From assembly GCA_024709185.1 (NCBI GenBank), contig JANJXE010000265.1, positions 1 through 6,892 of the forward strand: DNA of 6,892 nucleotides, given 5' to 3'. The position numbers and the translations under genes were made by a program. A model generated the notes under the pieces. The model made no database searches. It saw only the letters and a list, made by a program, of their open reading frames with translations, and was not told where the DNA came from. Below, in pieces: positions 1 to 6,754 of this stretch; position 1 is the stretch's first letter; every line of letters starts with the position of its first letter. Source of the stretch: Paludibacter sp. Its GTDB lineage: Bacteria; Bacteroidota; Bacteroidia; Bacteroidales; Paludibacteraceae.

Positions 1-1884
1 AACAATAAAATCTATTTTGGTACCAATCAGGGGTTATATATAAGTAGTTATCCTTTAATTAACCGGCCGGAGCCTATTCAGTTGCAAATGATACGAGGTA
101 TGGAAGGACAGGTATGGTGCCTGAAGGAAATTGATAATACCTTGTTTTGTGGCGATGATCAGGGAGCGTTTATTATTCATTCCGACAGGGTGGAACAAAT
201 CAGGGGTTTGCCGGGTGTGTGGAACTTTATACCGCTCAAAAACCGCAAGGATGTGATTTTAGGTTGCTCCTATCAGGGCCTTTTTATTCTGAAGAAAATT
301 CAGGGAAACTGGAAGTTTTCGCATTATCTTCGTGGCAATTTCAACGAATCGAGTCCAATGTTCGAGGAGGACAGCGATGGAAGTATCTGGATGAGTCACT
401 GGCAAAACGGACTTTTCCGTCTTTTTTTAAATGCATCGCTCGACAGTATTAAAAAGGTGGTATTGTACAACCAGGACAAAGGGCTACCTGCCAATACGAA
501 CAATACCTTGTTCAGGGTGAAAAACGAAATTATTTTCTCTTCGGAAAGAGGTCTGTTTTCCTACAACAGAAAAACCGACAGGATGGAGGAAAATGCAGCC
601 TGGAACAACTTGTTTTCGGGATCTCCCAGTTATATGCGCCTCCACGAAAGTCCGACGGGAGATGTGTGGTGTGTGTCGGGTCGTTTTATCGGGCTGGCAC
701 GAAAAAACAAGGATAATACTTATACAATGGATTCGCTGAGTTACCGCATCCTTCAGTCTAAACTTCTTGTAGGGTTCGAAAATTTCAATTTTATTGATAA
801 ATACAGGGTGATCGTGTCCAATGAAGATGGTTTCAGCCGCATTGATACCCGTCCGCAAAGTCCGACAAACAATACCTTCAGGGTATTGATCAATACTATA
901 ACCGCCATCAACAACCGAAGTGAGCAACAACAATCACGCATCTCCGTGAATCGTTTTGATACCACACTGGTGTTTGGATCGAGTTACAACACCCTGCGTT
1001 TCAGCTTTAATGCGCCCGAATACCGCAACGATGGTTTGGTGGAGTATGCCTGTAAACTGGAAAATTACGACGAAAACTGGTCTGACTTTACTGCTGAAAC
1101 CACAAAAGAGTATAGTAAGCTGGGCAGAGGTGAGTATATGTTCAGAGTAAAAGCCCGTGATTTACTTGAGTTTAACGAAACCGAAACCACAATTATTTTT
1201 CGGATTTTGCCTGCCTGGTACGAAACCAATACTGCTTATATTATATATGGTATATTCTTGTTGTTGGCGATTGGAGCTCTTGGTATGTTCGTCAATTACC
1301 GTTCGAAACAGGGAGCGGTGAAGATGAAGGAGTTGAAGGAAAAGGAAATGCAGGAACAAAAGAAGATTTTCGATGAAGAAACCCAGGCGAAGAAAAAGGA
1401 GATTAAAGAGTTGAAAAATCAGCAATTGCAATACGAGCTGAGGCATAAAGCACAGGAGCTGGCCAGTTCAACGATGAATATCATCCGGAAAAATGAAATC
1501 CTGCTTGAAATTATTGAAACGCTGAATAAAACAGCGGAAGATATTCGCAAGAAAGGAGATCCGAACACCATTATTTCCAGGCTCACACGAGTAGAACGAA
1601 ACATTCGCCAGAATATCGAAAACGATAATAACTGGAAGCGTTTCGAGGAAAACTTCGATTTGGTGTACGAAAATTACCTGAAACGACTGGGCGAGGAATT
1701 TCCGGAACTGAATGTTACCGACAAAAAAATTTGTGCATATATCAAGATGGATCTTTCCTCAAAGGACATGGCTCCATTGCTGAACATGTCGGTGCGCAGT
1801 ATTGAAACCAATCGTTACCGTATCCGTAAAAAACTCGATCTCAGCCGCGATGTAAACCTGTCGGACTATTTACAAAAACGATGA
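1..1884 (+). CDS. Membrane-anchored sensor regulator (propeller, Y_Y_Y, LuxR-type HTH), 5' truncated
   Basis: The frame is open from base 1 with no stop upstream, so the window holds the last 627 residues and the true start lies to the left. Counting from base 1, residues ~1-270 carry repeated 'G-x-Y/L-F' and 'DGSIWMSHWQNGLFRL'-type strands typical of two-component-regulator propeller blades; at least six are visible. Residues ~331-402 fit a Y_Y_Y (triple tyrosine) domain ('YACKLENYDENWSDF', 'GEYMFRVKARD'). One hydrophobic helix follows at ~412-431, then a Lys/Glu-rich coiled coil at ~433-517, and a C-terminal LuxR-like helix-turn-helix at ~567-625 ('VTDKKICAYIKMDLSSKDMA', 'SVRSIETNRYRIRKKL'). 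By family knowledge the propeller senses a ligand in the periplasm and the cytoplasmic part binds DNA. No histidine-kinase catalytic domain or receiver domain is present, so signalling is probably direct across the membrane. The inducer and target genes cannot be read from the sequence. No intrinsic terminator with a T-tract follows. The architecture call is confident; any role in controlling suf is unsupported. Confidence 0.9.
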   Translation, partial: NNKIYFGTNQGLYISSYPLINRPEPIQLQMIRGMEGQVWCLKEIDNTLFCGDDQGAFIIHSDRVEQIRGLPGVWNFIPLKNRKDVILGCSYQGLFILKKIQGNWKFSHYLRGNFNESSPMFEEDSDGSIWMSHWQNGLFRLFLNASLDSIKKVVLYNQDKGLPANTNNTLFRVKNEIIFSSERGLFSYNRKTDRMEENAAWNNLFSGSPSYMRLHESPTGDVWCVSGRFIGLARKNKDNTYTMDSLSYRILQSKLLVGFENFNFIDKYRVIVSNEDGFSRIDTRPQSPTNNTFRVLINTITAINNRSEQQQSRISVNRFDTTLVFGSSYNTLRFSFNAPEYRNDGLVEYACKLENYDENWSDFTAETTKEYSKLGRGEYMFRVKARDLLEFNETETTIIFRILPAWYETNTAYIIYGIFLLLAIGALGMFVNYRSKQGAVKMKELKEKEMQEQKKIFDEETQAKKKEIKELKNQQLQYELRHKAQELASSTMNIIRKNEILLEIIETLNKTAEDIRKKGDPNTIISRLTRVERNIRQNIENDNNWKRFEENFDLVYENYLKRLGEEFPELNVTDKKICAYIKMDLSSKDMAPLLNMSVRSIETNRYRIRKKLDLSRDVNLSDYLQKR

Positions 1885-1887
1885 AAA

Positions 1888-2000
1888 ATAAATGATAAAT
1901 GGGTGCAGCTTAGTGAGTATATACTTTTAAATAGTCTTTTACGGTTACTATACTGATTAATTATAAATCGAATGTACAATACCACCCATTTATCATTAAT
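1888..2000. repeat. Long-spaced inverted repeat between regulator gene and sufB
   Basis: The arm AATGATAAATGGGTG at 1891-1905 has an exact 15-bp inverse at 1983-1997 (CACCCATTTATCATT). Allowing one mismatch, the arms extend to 1888-1905 and 1983-2000. The 77-bp spacer is AT-rich and contains a 10-bp palindrome, AGTATATACT, at 1916-1925. The left arm begins 3 bp after the stop of the upstream gene. There is no T-run directly after the right arm, so this is not a typical intrinsic terminator. It could be a small non-coding mobile or REP-like repeat, a 3' mRNA-stabilising stem, or a paired regulator site. I see no clear target-site duplication. Confidence 0.7.
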
Positions 2001-2019
2001 CATTAAACATTAAACATTT
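1992..2019. repeat. Four tandem 7-bp repeats (ATCATTA-like)
   Basis: The units read ATCATTA (1992-1998), ATCATTA (1999-2005), AACATTA (2006-2012) and AACATTT (2013-2019). The preceding CCCATTT (1985-1991) is a more degenerate fifth unit. The array overlaps the right arm of the inverted repeat and ends about 42 bp before the -7 promoter box of sufB, a position compatible with an upstream regulator-binding array. It may also simply be AT-rich slippage sequence. Confidence 0.6.
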
Positions 2020-2061
2020 CATTGACTTTTTGCGTTATTTCGGTACTTGCTTGATTTTAAC

Positions 2062-2069
2062 TAATTTTG
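2062..2069 (+). promoter_or_regulatory. Predicted -7 element of the sufBCD promoter
   Basis: TAATTTTG at 2062-2069 matches the Bacteroidota -7 consensus TAnnTTTG exactly and is followed by C. It lies 24 bp before the sufB ATG, which would give a short, A/T-rich leader. The partner -33 TTTG-type element is not clear at the usual spacing; TTGAC at 2022 and TTTTG at 2028-2031 are both somewhat too far upstream. The box also argues against the in-frame TTG at 2067 as a start, because that codon lies within the promoter element. Confidence 0.6.
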
Positions 2070-2093
2070 CACCCCAAATTTTTACAAAGAATT

Positions 2094-3530
2094 ATGTCAG
2101 ACGCAATTATACACGAAGTAACGCAAAGCGAATACAAATACGGCTTTACCACCGATATTGAAACGGATGTAATCCCTGTAGGCCTTAGCGAGGAAGTGGT
2201 ACGAATTATTTCAGCGAAGAAAAACGAGCCCGAATGGATGCTTGACTTCCGCCTGAAAGCGTATCGCCATTGGCTAACCCTCAAAATGCCTACCTGGGCC
2301 AATCTTACTATCCCTGAAATTGATTACCAATCGATTTCCTATTTCGCAGCTCCCCGAAAGAATGCTCCAAAAAGCCTCGATGAGGTGGATCCGGAGTTGT
2401 TGAAAACATTCGACCGACTGGGCATTCCACTCGAAGAACAAAAAGCCCTCAGCGGCATTGCCGTGGATGCAGTGATGGACTCAGTATCGGTGAAAACTAC
2501 TTTTAAGGAAACCCTGGCTGAGATGGGAATCATATTCTGTTCATTCAGCGAAGCAGTGGAACACCATCCCGACCTGGTGCAAAAGTACATGGCTACTGTG
2601 GTGCCTTATACAGATAATTTCTTTGCCGCCTTAAACAGTGCGGTGTTCAGCGATGGATCGTTTGTGTACATCCCCAAAGGAGTACGGTGCCCAATGGAAC
2701 TGTCTACCTATTTCCGTATTAACGCAATTAATACCGGTCAGTTTGAGCGTACATTAATTGTGGCCGACGACGATAGTTATGTGTCGTACCTTGAAGGATG
2801 TACCGCTCCCCAGCGCGATGAAAATCAGTTGCACGCGGCTATTGTGGAAATTATCGCGATGAAGAATGCAAACGTAAAGTACTCTACAGTTCAGAACTGG
2901 TATCCGGGCGATAAAAACGGGAAAGGTGGTATCTATAACTTTGTGACCAAACGCGGTATCTGCAAAGGCGATAATTCGCATATTTCGTGGACACAGGTGG
3001 AAACCGGTTCGGCTATTACCTGGAAATATCCTTCCTGTGTATTGCAGGGCGATAATTCCTCCGCTGAATTTTATTCGGTAGCCGTTACCAACAACCACCA
3101 GCAGGCCGATACAGGTACAAAAATGATTCATCTTGGTAAAAATACCAGCTCGCACATTTTATCCAAAGGGATTTCAGCAGGAGTGAGTCAGAACAGCTAC
3201 CGCGGACTGGTGCGGATAGGTGCCAAAGCCGAAAATGCCCGCAATTTCTCGCAGTGCGATAGTTTGTTGCTGGGTGATAAATGTGGCGCTCATACTTTCC
3301 CCTATATGGAAGTGAACAATGAAACAGCCATCGTGGAGCACGAAGCTACAACCTCCAAAATTTCGGAAGATCAGATTTTCTATTGCAACCAGCGTGGTAT
3401 CTCTACCGAAGATGCAGTGGGATTGATTGTGAACGGCTATGCTAAGGAAGTAGTGGATCAGTTACCAATGGAGTTTGCAGTAGAAGCACAGAAACTGCTT
3501 CAGATAACCCTTGAAGGATCTGTAGGATAA
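2094..3530 (+). CDS. sufB: Fe-S cluster assembly scaffold protein SufB
   Basis: A 478-residue protein, the normal size for SufB. It is the beta-helical scaffold of the cytoplasmic SufBC2D complex, accepting persulfide sulfur and, with SufC ATPase activity and SufD, building Fe-S clusters. Recognisable blocks are '[16 protein letters not shown]' (~195-210), 'SYLEGCTAP' (231-239), '[19 protein letters not shown]' (264-282) and '[14 protein letters not shown]' (397-410). Cys388 in 'FSQCDS', His416 and Glu417 in 'VEHEATTSK' keep the same spacing as Escherichia coli Cys405, His433 and Glu434, which are known to be needed for cluster formation. Cys236 in 'EGCTAP' probably matches the conserved sulfur-entry cysteine. 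ATG 2094 is preferred over an in-frame TTG at 2067, which lies inside the promoter box. It is first gene of sufBCD, ends in tandem stops (TAATAA, 3528-3533) and is followed after 26 bp by sufC. Paralogy with SufD is expected, but these motifs identify SufB. Confidence 0.97.
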   Translation: MSDAIIHEVTQSEYKYGFTTDIETDVIPVGLSEEVVRIISAKKNEPEWMLDFRLKAYRHWLTLKMPTWANLTIPEIDYQSISYFAAPRKNAPKSLDEVDPELLKTFDRLGIPLEEQKALSGIAVDAVMDSVSVKTTFKETLAEMGIIFCSFSEAVEHHPDLVQKYMATVVPYTDNFFAALNSAVFSDGSFVYIPKGVRCPMELSTYFRINAINTGQFERTLIVADDDSYVSYLEGCTAPQRDENQLHAAIVEIIAMKNANVKYSTVQNWYPGDKNGKGGIYNFVTKRGICKGDNSHISWTQVETGSAITWKYPSCVLQGDNSSAEFYSVAVTNNHQQADTGTKMIHLGKNTSSHILSKGISAGVSQNSYRGLVRIGAKAENARNFSQCDSLLLGDKCGAHTFPYMEVNNETAIVEHEATTSKISEDQIFYCNQRGISTEDAVGLIVNGYAKEVVDQLPMEFAVEAQKLLQITLEGSVG

Positions 3531-3556
3531 TAAGTAAAAATAAAAAATACGATACA

Positions 3557-4309
3557 ATGTTAGTCATTAAAGATTTACATGCCAATATTGATGGCAAAGA
3601 GATATTAAAAGGCCTTAGCCTGACTGTAAAACCCGGCGAGATACATGCCATTATGGGACCAAACGGTTCCGGAAAATCAACTTTATCATCGGTGATTACC
3701 GGAAATCCATCTTTTGAAGTAACCCATGGTTCCATTGATTTTAACGAAAAAGACCTGCTCGAACTTGCCCCGGAAGAACGTGCCAACGAAGGCATCTTCC
3801 TCAGTTTTCAGTATCCGGTGGAAATCCCCGGCGTAAGTATGGTGAACTTTATGCGTGCGGCCATCAACGAACAACGGAAATACCGCAATGAGCCTGCTGT
3901 GTCGGCTACCGATTTCCTGCGTTTGATGCGGGAGAAGAAAGAACTCGTAGAGATGGACAGCAAACTTACCAATCGCGCAGTGAACGAAGGTTTTTCAGGA
4001 GGTGAGAAAAAGAAAAACGAGATTTTCCAAATGGCCATGCTCGAACCTAAATTAGCCATCCTCGACGAAACCGATTCGGGTCTCGATATCGATGCGCTGC
4101 GTATTGTGGCCAATGGAGTTAATAAACTCAAATCGCCCGATAATGCGACCATTCTGATTACCCACTACCAGCGTCTGCTCGATTACATCACCCCCGACTT
4201 TGTACACGTACTGTACGATGGAAAAATTGTTAAATCGGGCGGTAAAGAACTGGCGCTCGAACTCGAATCCCGTGGTTACGACTGGATTAAACAGGAAGTT
4301 GAAGCATAA
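3557..4309 (+). CDS. sufC: Fe-S cluster assembly ATPase SufC
   Basis: A 250-residue ABC-type ATPase of the cytoplasmic SufBC2D complex. It is not a transporter subunit; by family knowledge its ATP-driven dimerisation reshapes SufB-SufD during cluster assembly. Visible motifs are Walker A 'GPNGSGKST' (34-42, Lys40), Q-loop Gln85 in 'LSFQYP', the SufC-type signature 'SGGEKKKNE' (147-155), Walker B 'LAILDE' (166-171, Glu171), D-loop 'SGLD' (174-177) and switch His203 in 'ITHYQR'. Lys40, Glu171 and His203 fall at the same numbers as in the E. coli protein. No membrane segments are present, and the signature is the SufC form rather than the transporter LSGGQ form. The start ATG is preceded by an A-rich leader without an evident Shine-Dalgarno. 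It sits between sufB (26 bp upstream) and sufD (12 bp downstream), surely in one transcript. Confidence 0.97.
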   Translation: MLVIKDLHANIDGKEILKGLSLTVKPGEIHAIMGPNGSGKSTLSSVITGNPSFEVTHGSIDFNEKDLLELAPEERANEGIFLSFQYPVEIPGVSMVNFMRAAINEQRKYRNEPAVSATDFLRLMREKKELVEMDSKLTNRAVNEGFSGGEKKKNEIFQMAMLEPKLAILDETDSGLDIDALRIVANGVNKLKSPDNATILITHYQRLLDYITPDFVHVLYDGKIVKSGGKELALELESRGYDWIKQEVEA

Positions 4310-4316
4310 CACCTGA

Positions 4317-4324
4317 ATGTAATG
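4317..4324 (+). promoter_or_regulatory. Minimal start-stop (ATGTAA) overlapping the sufD start
   Basis: In the 12-bp gap between sufC and sufD the sequence ATGTAATG contains an ATG-TAA start-stop pair (4317-4322). Its stop shares its last A with the sufD ATG (4322-4324). A ribosome starting at the first ATG would stop at once, positioned to re-initiate on sufD. The arrangement is directly visible; any effect on sufD translation is inference, and it may be coincidence. Confidence 0.3.
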
Positions 4325-5662
4325 GAACAACAATATATTGACTTATACAAAGCCCATCATGCTTTGATAAAAGAGCATTCGGCCGCTGTGATGAACGAGT
4401 CACGCGACGAAGCCTTTGCTCTTTTCTCAACACTGGGCTTCCCGACAACAAAGCTTGAAAATTATATGTATACCGATCTCCGGCCCTCGCTGGAGGCCGA
4501 TTATGGTCTGAATGTCCGCAGATTGGATTTTCCGGTGGATCCTTATCAGGCTTTTCAGTGCGATGTGCCGGGTATCGATTCGTACTTGTATTTCGTGGTT
4601 AACGATGGTTTTTATCCCGAAATTGACGATCGCAACAAAGACTTACCCAAGGGGGTGATAATTTGTGGCTTGAAGGAAGCATCGGAGAAGTATCCTGAAT
4701 TGGTACAGAAATACTACGGTAAGCTGAGCCGCGAAAAAAAAGATGGTTTGGTGGCCTTCAACGGTGCCTTTGCACAGGATGGCTTCTTCATGTATGTGCC
4801 GAAGAATGTGGAATTACCACGTCCGGTGCAGCTCATCAACATCATGCGTTCCGATGTCGATTTTTTGGCCAATGCCCATAACCTCATCATCATTGAAGAA
4901 AATGCAAAGGCGCAGTTGCTGGTGTGCGATCACACCCAGGACGATGTGCGCTTTTTGGCCAATCGTGTAACCGAAGTGTTTGTAGGCGAATATGCAACCT
5001 ATGATCATTACAAGCTTGAGAATACGCACAACCGCATGACCAATCTCGCTACCCTGCTGATTGATCAGAAAGCTTCGTCGAACGTGATTGCCAATGTGAT
5101 TACCCTGCACAACGGGGTGTCGCGCAACAGCATCGAAGTGGCCCTCAACGGTAAACACTGCGAAACCGAAGTGTGCGGGATGGTAATCGCCGATAAGAAC
5201 CAAACGGTGGATAATTTTACGTCGGTGCTCCACAACATGCCCGAATGCCATTCCGACGAATTGTTTAAATACGTGCTCGATGATGTTTCGAAAGGAGCTT
5301 TTACCGGTCGGTTGTTTGTGGAGAAAGATGCCCAGAAAACCCGTGCCTACCAGACCAATCGCAATATTTTGCTGAATCGTACAGCTAAAATGCGCACCAA
5401 GCCACAGTTGGAGATTTTTGCCGACGATGTGAAATGTTCGCACGGTGCCACCATTGGTCAGCTCGATGATAACGCTCTCTTCTACATGCGTTCGCGTGGA
5501 ATCCCCTATGCCGAAGCCCGTTTATTATTGATGAATGCTTTTATGGCCGATGTACTCGATTACATCCGTATTGATGCCTTGCGCGACCGAATGAAAATGC
5601 TCGTGGAAAAGCGCCTACGCGGCGAACTTTCGAAATGTGAGGGATGTGTGATTTGTCAATAA
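4322..5662 (+). CDS. sufD: Fe-S cluster assembly protein SufD
   Basis: A 446-residue SufB/SufD-family protein, close to the usual SufD length. In the cytoplasm it pairs with SufB in SufBC2D and contributes to cluster formation and iron acquisition. The N-terminal part is helical, with the typical 'TTKLENYMYTDLRP' segment (42-55). The beta-helix core includes 'FNGAFAQDGFFMYVPKNVEL' (146-165) and 'NVITLHNGVSRNSIEVALNG' (258-277). The C-terminal part has 'DVKCSHGATIGQLD' (369-382) and 'ALFYMRSRGIPYAEAR' (385-400). Cys372 and His374 correspond to the Cys358/His360 pair of E. coli SufD; the His is known to be important. The lack of SufB's 'EGCTAP' and 'VEHEATTSK' blocks separates it from SufB. The protein ends in a cysteine cluster, Cys439-x2-Cys442-x2-Cys445, which E. 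coli SufD does not have as far as I recall. It is last gene of the operon: an intrinsic terminator starts 52 bp after its stop, and no sufS follows. Confidence 0.96.
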   Translation: MEQQYIDLYKAHHALIKEHSAAVMNESRDEAFALFSTLGFPTTKLENYMYTDLRPSLEADYGLNVRRLDFPVDPYQAFQCDVPGIDSYLYFVVNDGFYPEIDDRNKDLPKGVIICGLKEASEKYPELVQKYYGKLSREKKDGLVAFNGAFAQDGFFMYVPKNVELPRPVQLINIMRSDVDFLANAHNLIIIEENAKAQLLVCDHTQDDVRFLANRVTEVFVGEYATYDHYKLENTHNRMTNLATLLIDQKASSNVIANVITLHNGVSRNSIEVALNGKHCETEVCGMVIADKNQTVDNFTSVLHNMPECHSDELFKYVLDDVSKGAFTGRLFVEKDAQKTRAYQTNRNILLNRTAKMRTKPQLEIFADDVKCSHGATIGQLDDNALFYMRSRGIPYAEARLLLMNAFMADVLDYIRIDALRDRMKMLVEKRLRGELSKCEGCVICQ

Positions 5663-5669
5663 TAAATAG

Positions 5670-5677
5670 TATTTTTG
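5670..5677 (+). promoter_or_regulatory. Weak candidate -7 promoter element after sufD
   Basis: TATTTTTG matches TAnnTTTG and lies 8 bp after the sufD stop. A TTTG at 5652-5655 is only 14 bp upstream, too close for a standard -33 element. If active, it would make a transcript of about 85 nt ending at the 5714-5767 terminator, or read through to the dehydrogenase. An AT-rich chance match is at least as likely. Confidence 0.2.
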
Positions 5678-5713
5678 TGCTCAGTTAGAAGAAAAGCTGA
5701 CACAGCACCTGAA

Positions 5714-5767
5714 TAAGCCGGCTTTTCATTGCATTTTGAATGAAGAGCCGGCTTACACTTTGTTTTT
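5714..5767 (+). terminator. Intrinsic terminator of the sufBCD operon
   Basis: A 17-bp stem pairs 5714-5730 with 5739-5755. Ten consecutive pairs at the base (TAAGCCGGCT with AGCCGGCTTA) are perfect, followed by one T-G wobble and six more pairs. The loop is 8 nt (5731-5738). A T-rich stretch follows (TTTG at 5759-5762, then TTTTT at 5763-5767). The T-run is offset about 8 nt from the stem but is on the right side for + strand transcription, 52 bp after the sufD stop. It should separate sufBCD from the downstream dehydrogenase gene. Confidence 0.8.
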
Positions 5768-5835
5768 AGTTCGTGCTAATAATGAACACCCGGCTAACTT
5801 ACACTATGTTTATGAACGTGCTTAATTGTTATTGA
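5749..5835. repeat. Degenerate ~45-bp tandem duplication
   Basis: Shared blocks recur at a period of 42-46 bp: CGGCT at 5749 and 5791, TACACT at 5754 and 5800, TGTTT at 5761 and 5807, CGTGCT at 5772 and 5817. The intervening bases differ by small changes and indels. The second copy forms the leader of the downstream dehydrogenase gene. It looks like an old local duplication, but the similarity is modest. Confidence 0.3.
5805..5812 (+). promoter_or_regulatory. Weak candidate -7 element for the dehydrogenase gene
   Basis: TATGTTTA differs from TAnnTTTG only in the last base and is 23 bp before the ATG at 5836, the same placement as the sufB promoter. No -33 element is visible. It is the best candidate in this leader but weak on its own. 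Confidence 0.25.
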
Positions 5836-6747
5836 ATGAATACGACCAAAACTGTACTTATCACCGGTGCATCTTCAGGTATCGGAAAAATTATTGCCGA
5901 ATACCTTCATCAGAAAGGCTATGCGGTGTACGGAACATCCCGGAAACCCTTGACATCATCCACTATCTCAGAAGCCAACCCGAAATTACAGGAATCCACA
6001 TCGAGTGATGTCGCCAACAGACATATTGCCAAAACGGAAAATTTACAGTCCTCCACCCAGTCCGGGTTTAAACTTTTTCCTCTCGACGTAACCAGCGATA
6101 CTTCGGTTGCACAGCTGATGGAAACCCTAAAATCACAAGGGATTAGTATCGATGTGCTGATTAATAATGCAGGTTACGGTCTGGCCGGTCCACTCGAAAA
6201 TTTCACATTAGACGAAGCAAAAGCCCAGTTTGAAACCAATTTCTTTGGGGTAGTACGAATGGTGAGTGCTTTTTTACCAGTTATGCGCAAGCAGGGTGGC
6301 GGGCTCATCATTAATGTGGGCTCGATGGCCGGATTGATTGGCCTGCCCTTTCAGGGCCATTATTCAGCGAGTAAATATGCACTCGAAGGCTATCTTGCCG
6401 CTCTCCGGATGGAAGTACTTCCCTTTAATATTAAGGTTTTCAATGTCAATCCAGGGGATTTTAGTACTGGTTTCACGGCCAACCGCCGCATCATTGGCAC
6501 AGTGGATGCGGTTTACCAAAAGAAATTCGATCAGCTGTTAAAGATGTACGAGCACGACGAAATCAATGGTGCCCAGCCCATTCTGATTGCCCGCAAAGTC
6601 GAAAAGCTTCTTCGAAAAAGCGGCTCCTACAACATGCGCTACGTCATCGGTAAGTTTGACCAGGTCATCGGAGTTCCTGTCAAACGACTTCTTGGAGATA
6701 CCCTTTTTGAGAAACTGATGATGGTGTTTTGGAAGATAAAAGACTAG
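5836..6747 (+). CDS. SDR-family NADP(H)-dependent oxidoreductase with internal insertion
   Basis: A 303-residue classical short-chain dehydrogenase/reductase. The Rossmann cofactor motif 'TGASSGIG' is at 10-17. Arg36 after strand 2 ('YGTSRK') suggests NADP(H) preference, and Asp84 in 'LDVTS' should contact the adenine. 'NNAG' is at 110-113. The catalytic set is Asn135 ('ETNFFG'), Ser163 ('NVGSMAG'), Tyr176 and Lys180 ('HYSASK'), so the enzyme should be active. 'NPGDFSTGF' (205-213) is the usual post-strand-6 loop. The C-terminal ~70 residues should form the substrate lid, so the substrate cannot be named; resemblance is general to uncharacterised bacterial and 17-beta-HSD-like reductases. Odd feature: residues ~39-77, between strand 2 and the LDVTS strand, are about 25-30 residues longer than usual and hold 14 Ser/Thr of 39. 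ATG 5836 is chosen because it puts strand 1 at residues 6-10, as expected. The gene is separated from sufD by a terminator and is probably monocistronic. Confidence 0.92.
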   Translation: MNTTKTVLITGASSGIGKIIAEYLHQKGYAVYGTSRKPLTSSTISEANPKLQESTSSDVANRHIAKTENLQSSTQSGFKLFPLDVTSDTSVAQLMETLKSQGISIDVLINNAGYGLAGPLENFTLDEAKAQFETNFFGVVRMVSAFLPVMRKQGGGLIINVGSMAGLIGLPFQGHYSASKYALEGYLAALRMEVLPFNIKVFNVNPGDFSTGFTANRRIIGTVDAVYQKKFDQLLKMYEHDEINGAQPILIARKVEKLLRKSGSYNMRYVIGKFDQVIGVPVKRLLGDTLFEKLMMVFWKIKD

Positions 6748-6754
6748 TGAACGC

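Noticed and set aside
82..84. TTG at 82 as the start of the first gene
   Set aside because: The same frame is open to base 1 and encodes propeller-like sequence ('KIYFGTNQGLYIS'), so the gene is truncated by the window edge rather than starting here.
484..933. 149-codon minus-strand open frame opposite the sensor regulator
   Set aside because: It is opposite conserved propeller coding sequence, its translation is of odd composition, and there is no motif or promoter; treated as a shadow.
1906..1982. Intrinsic terminator for the sensor regulator gene
   Set aside because: Only short AT-rich pairings (for example the palindrome at 1916-1925) are present, with no GC-rich stem followed by a T-run.
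1992..2019. CRISPR-like array
   Set aside because: The units are 7 bp and directly adjacent, with no spacers and no cas genes nearby.
2067..2093. In-frame TTG as an upstream start for SufB
   Set aside because: The TTG lies inside the predicted -7 promoter box and adds nine residues without family resemblance; ATG at 2094 gives the expected N-terminus and length.
3557..4309. SufC as the ATPase of an ABC transporter
   Set aside because: The 'SGGEKKKNE' signature, 250-residue length and position between sufB and sufD fit SufC; no permease gene is present.
4734..4741. Run of eight A in sufD as a phase-variable or slippage site
   Set aside because: The run encodes ordinary Glu-Lys-Lys in an intact housekeeping gene, and no useful alternative frame follows; likely a chance homopolymer.
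4814..5443. 209-codon minus-strand open frame opposite sufD
   Set aside because: It lies wholly within the well-supported sufD gene, has no recognisable domain and no plausible leader; it is a frame shadow.
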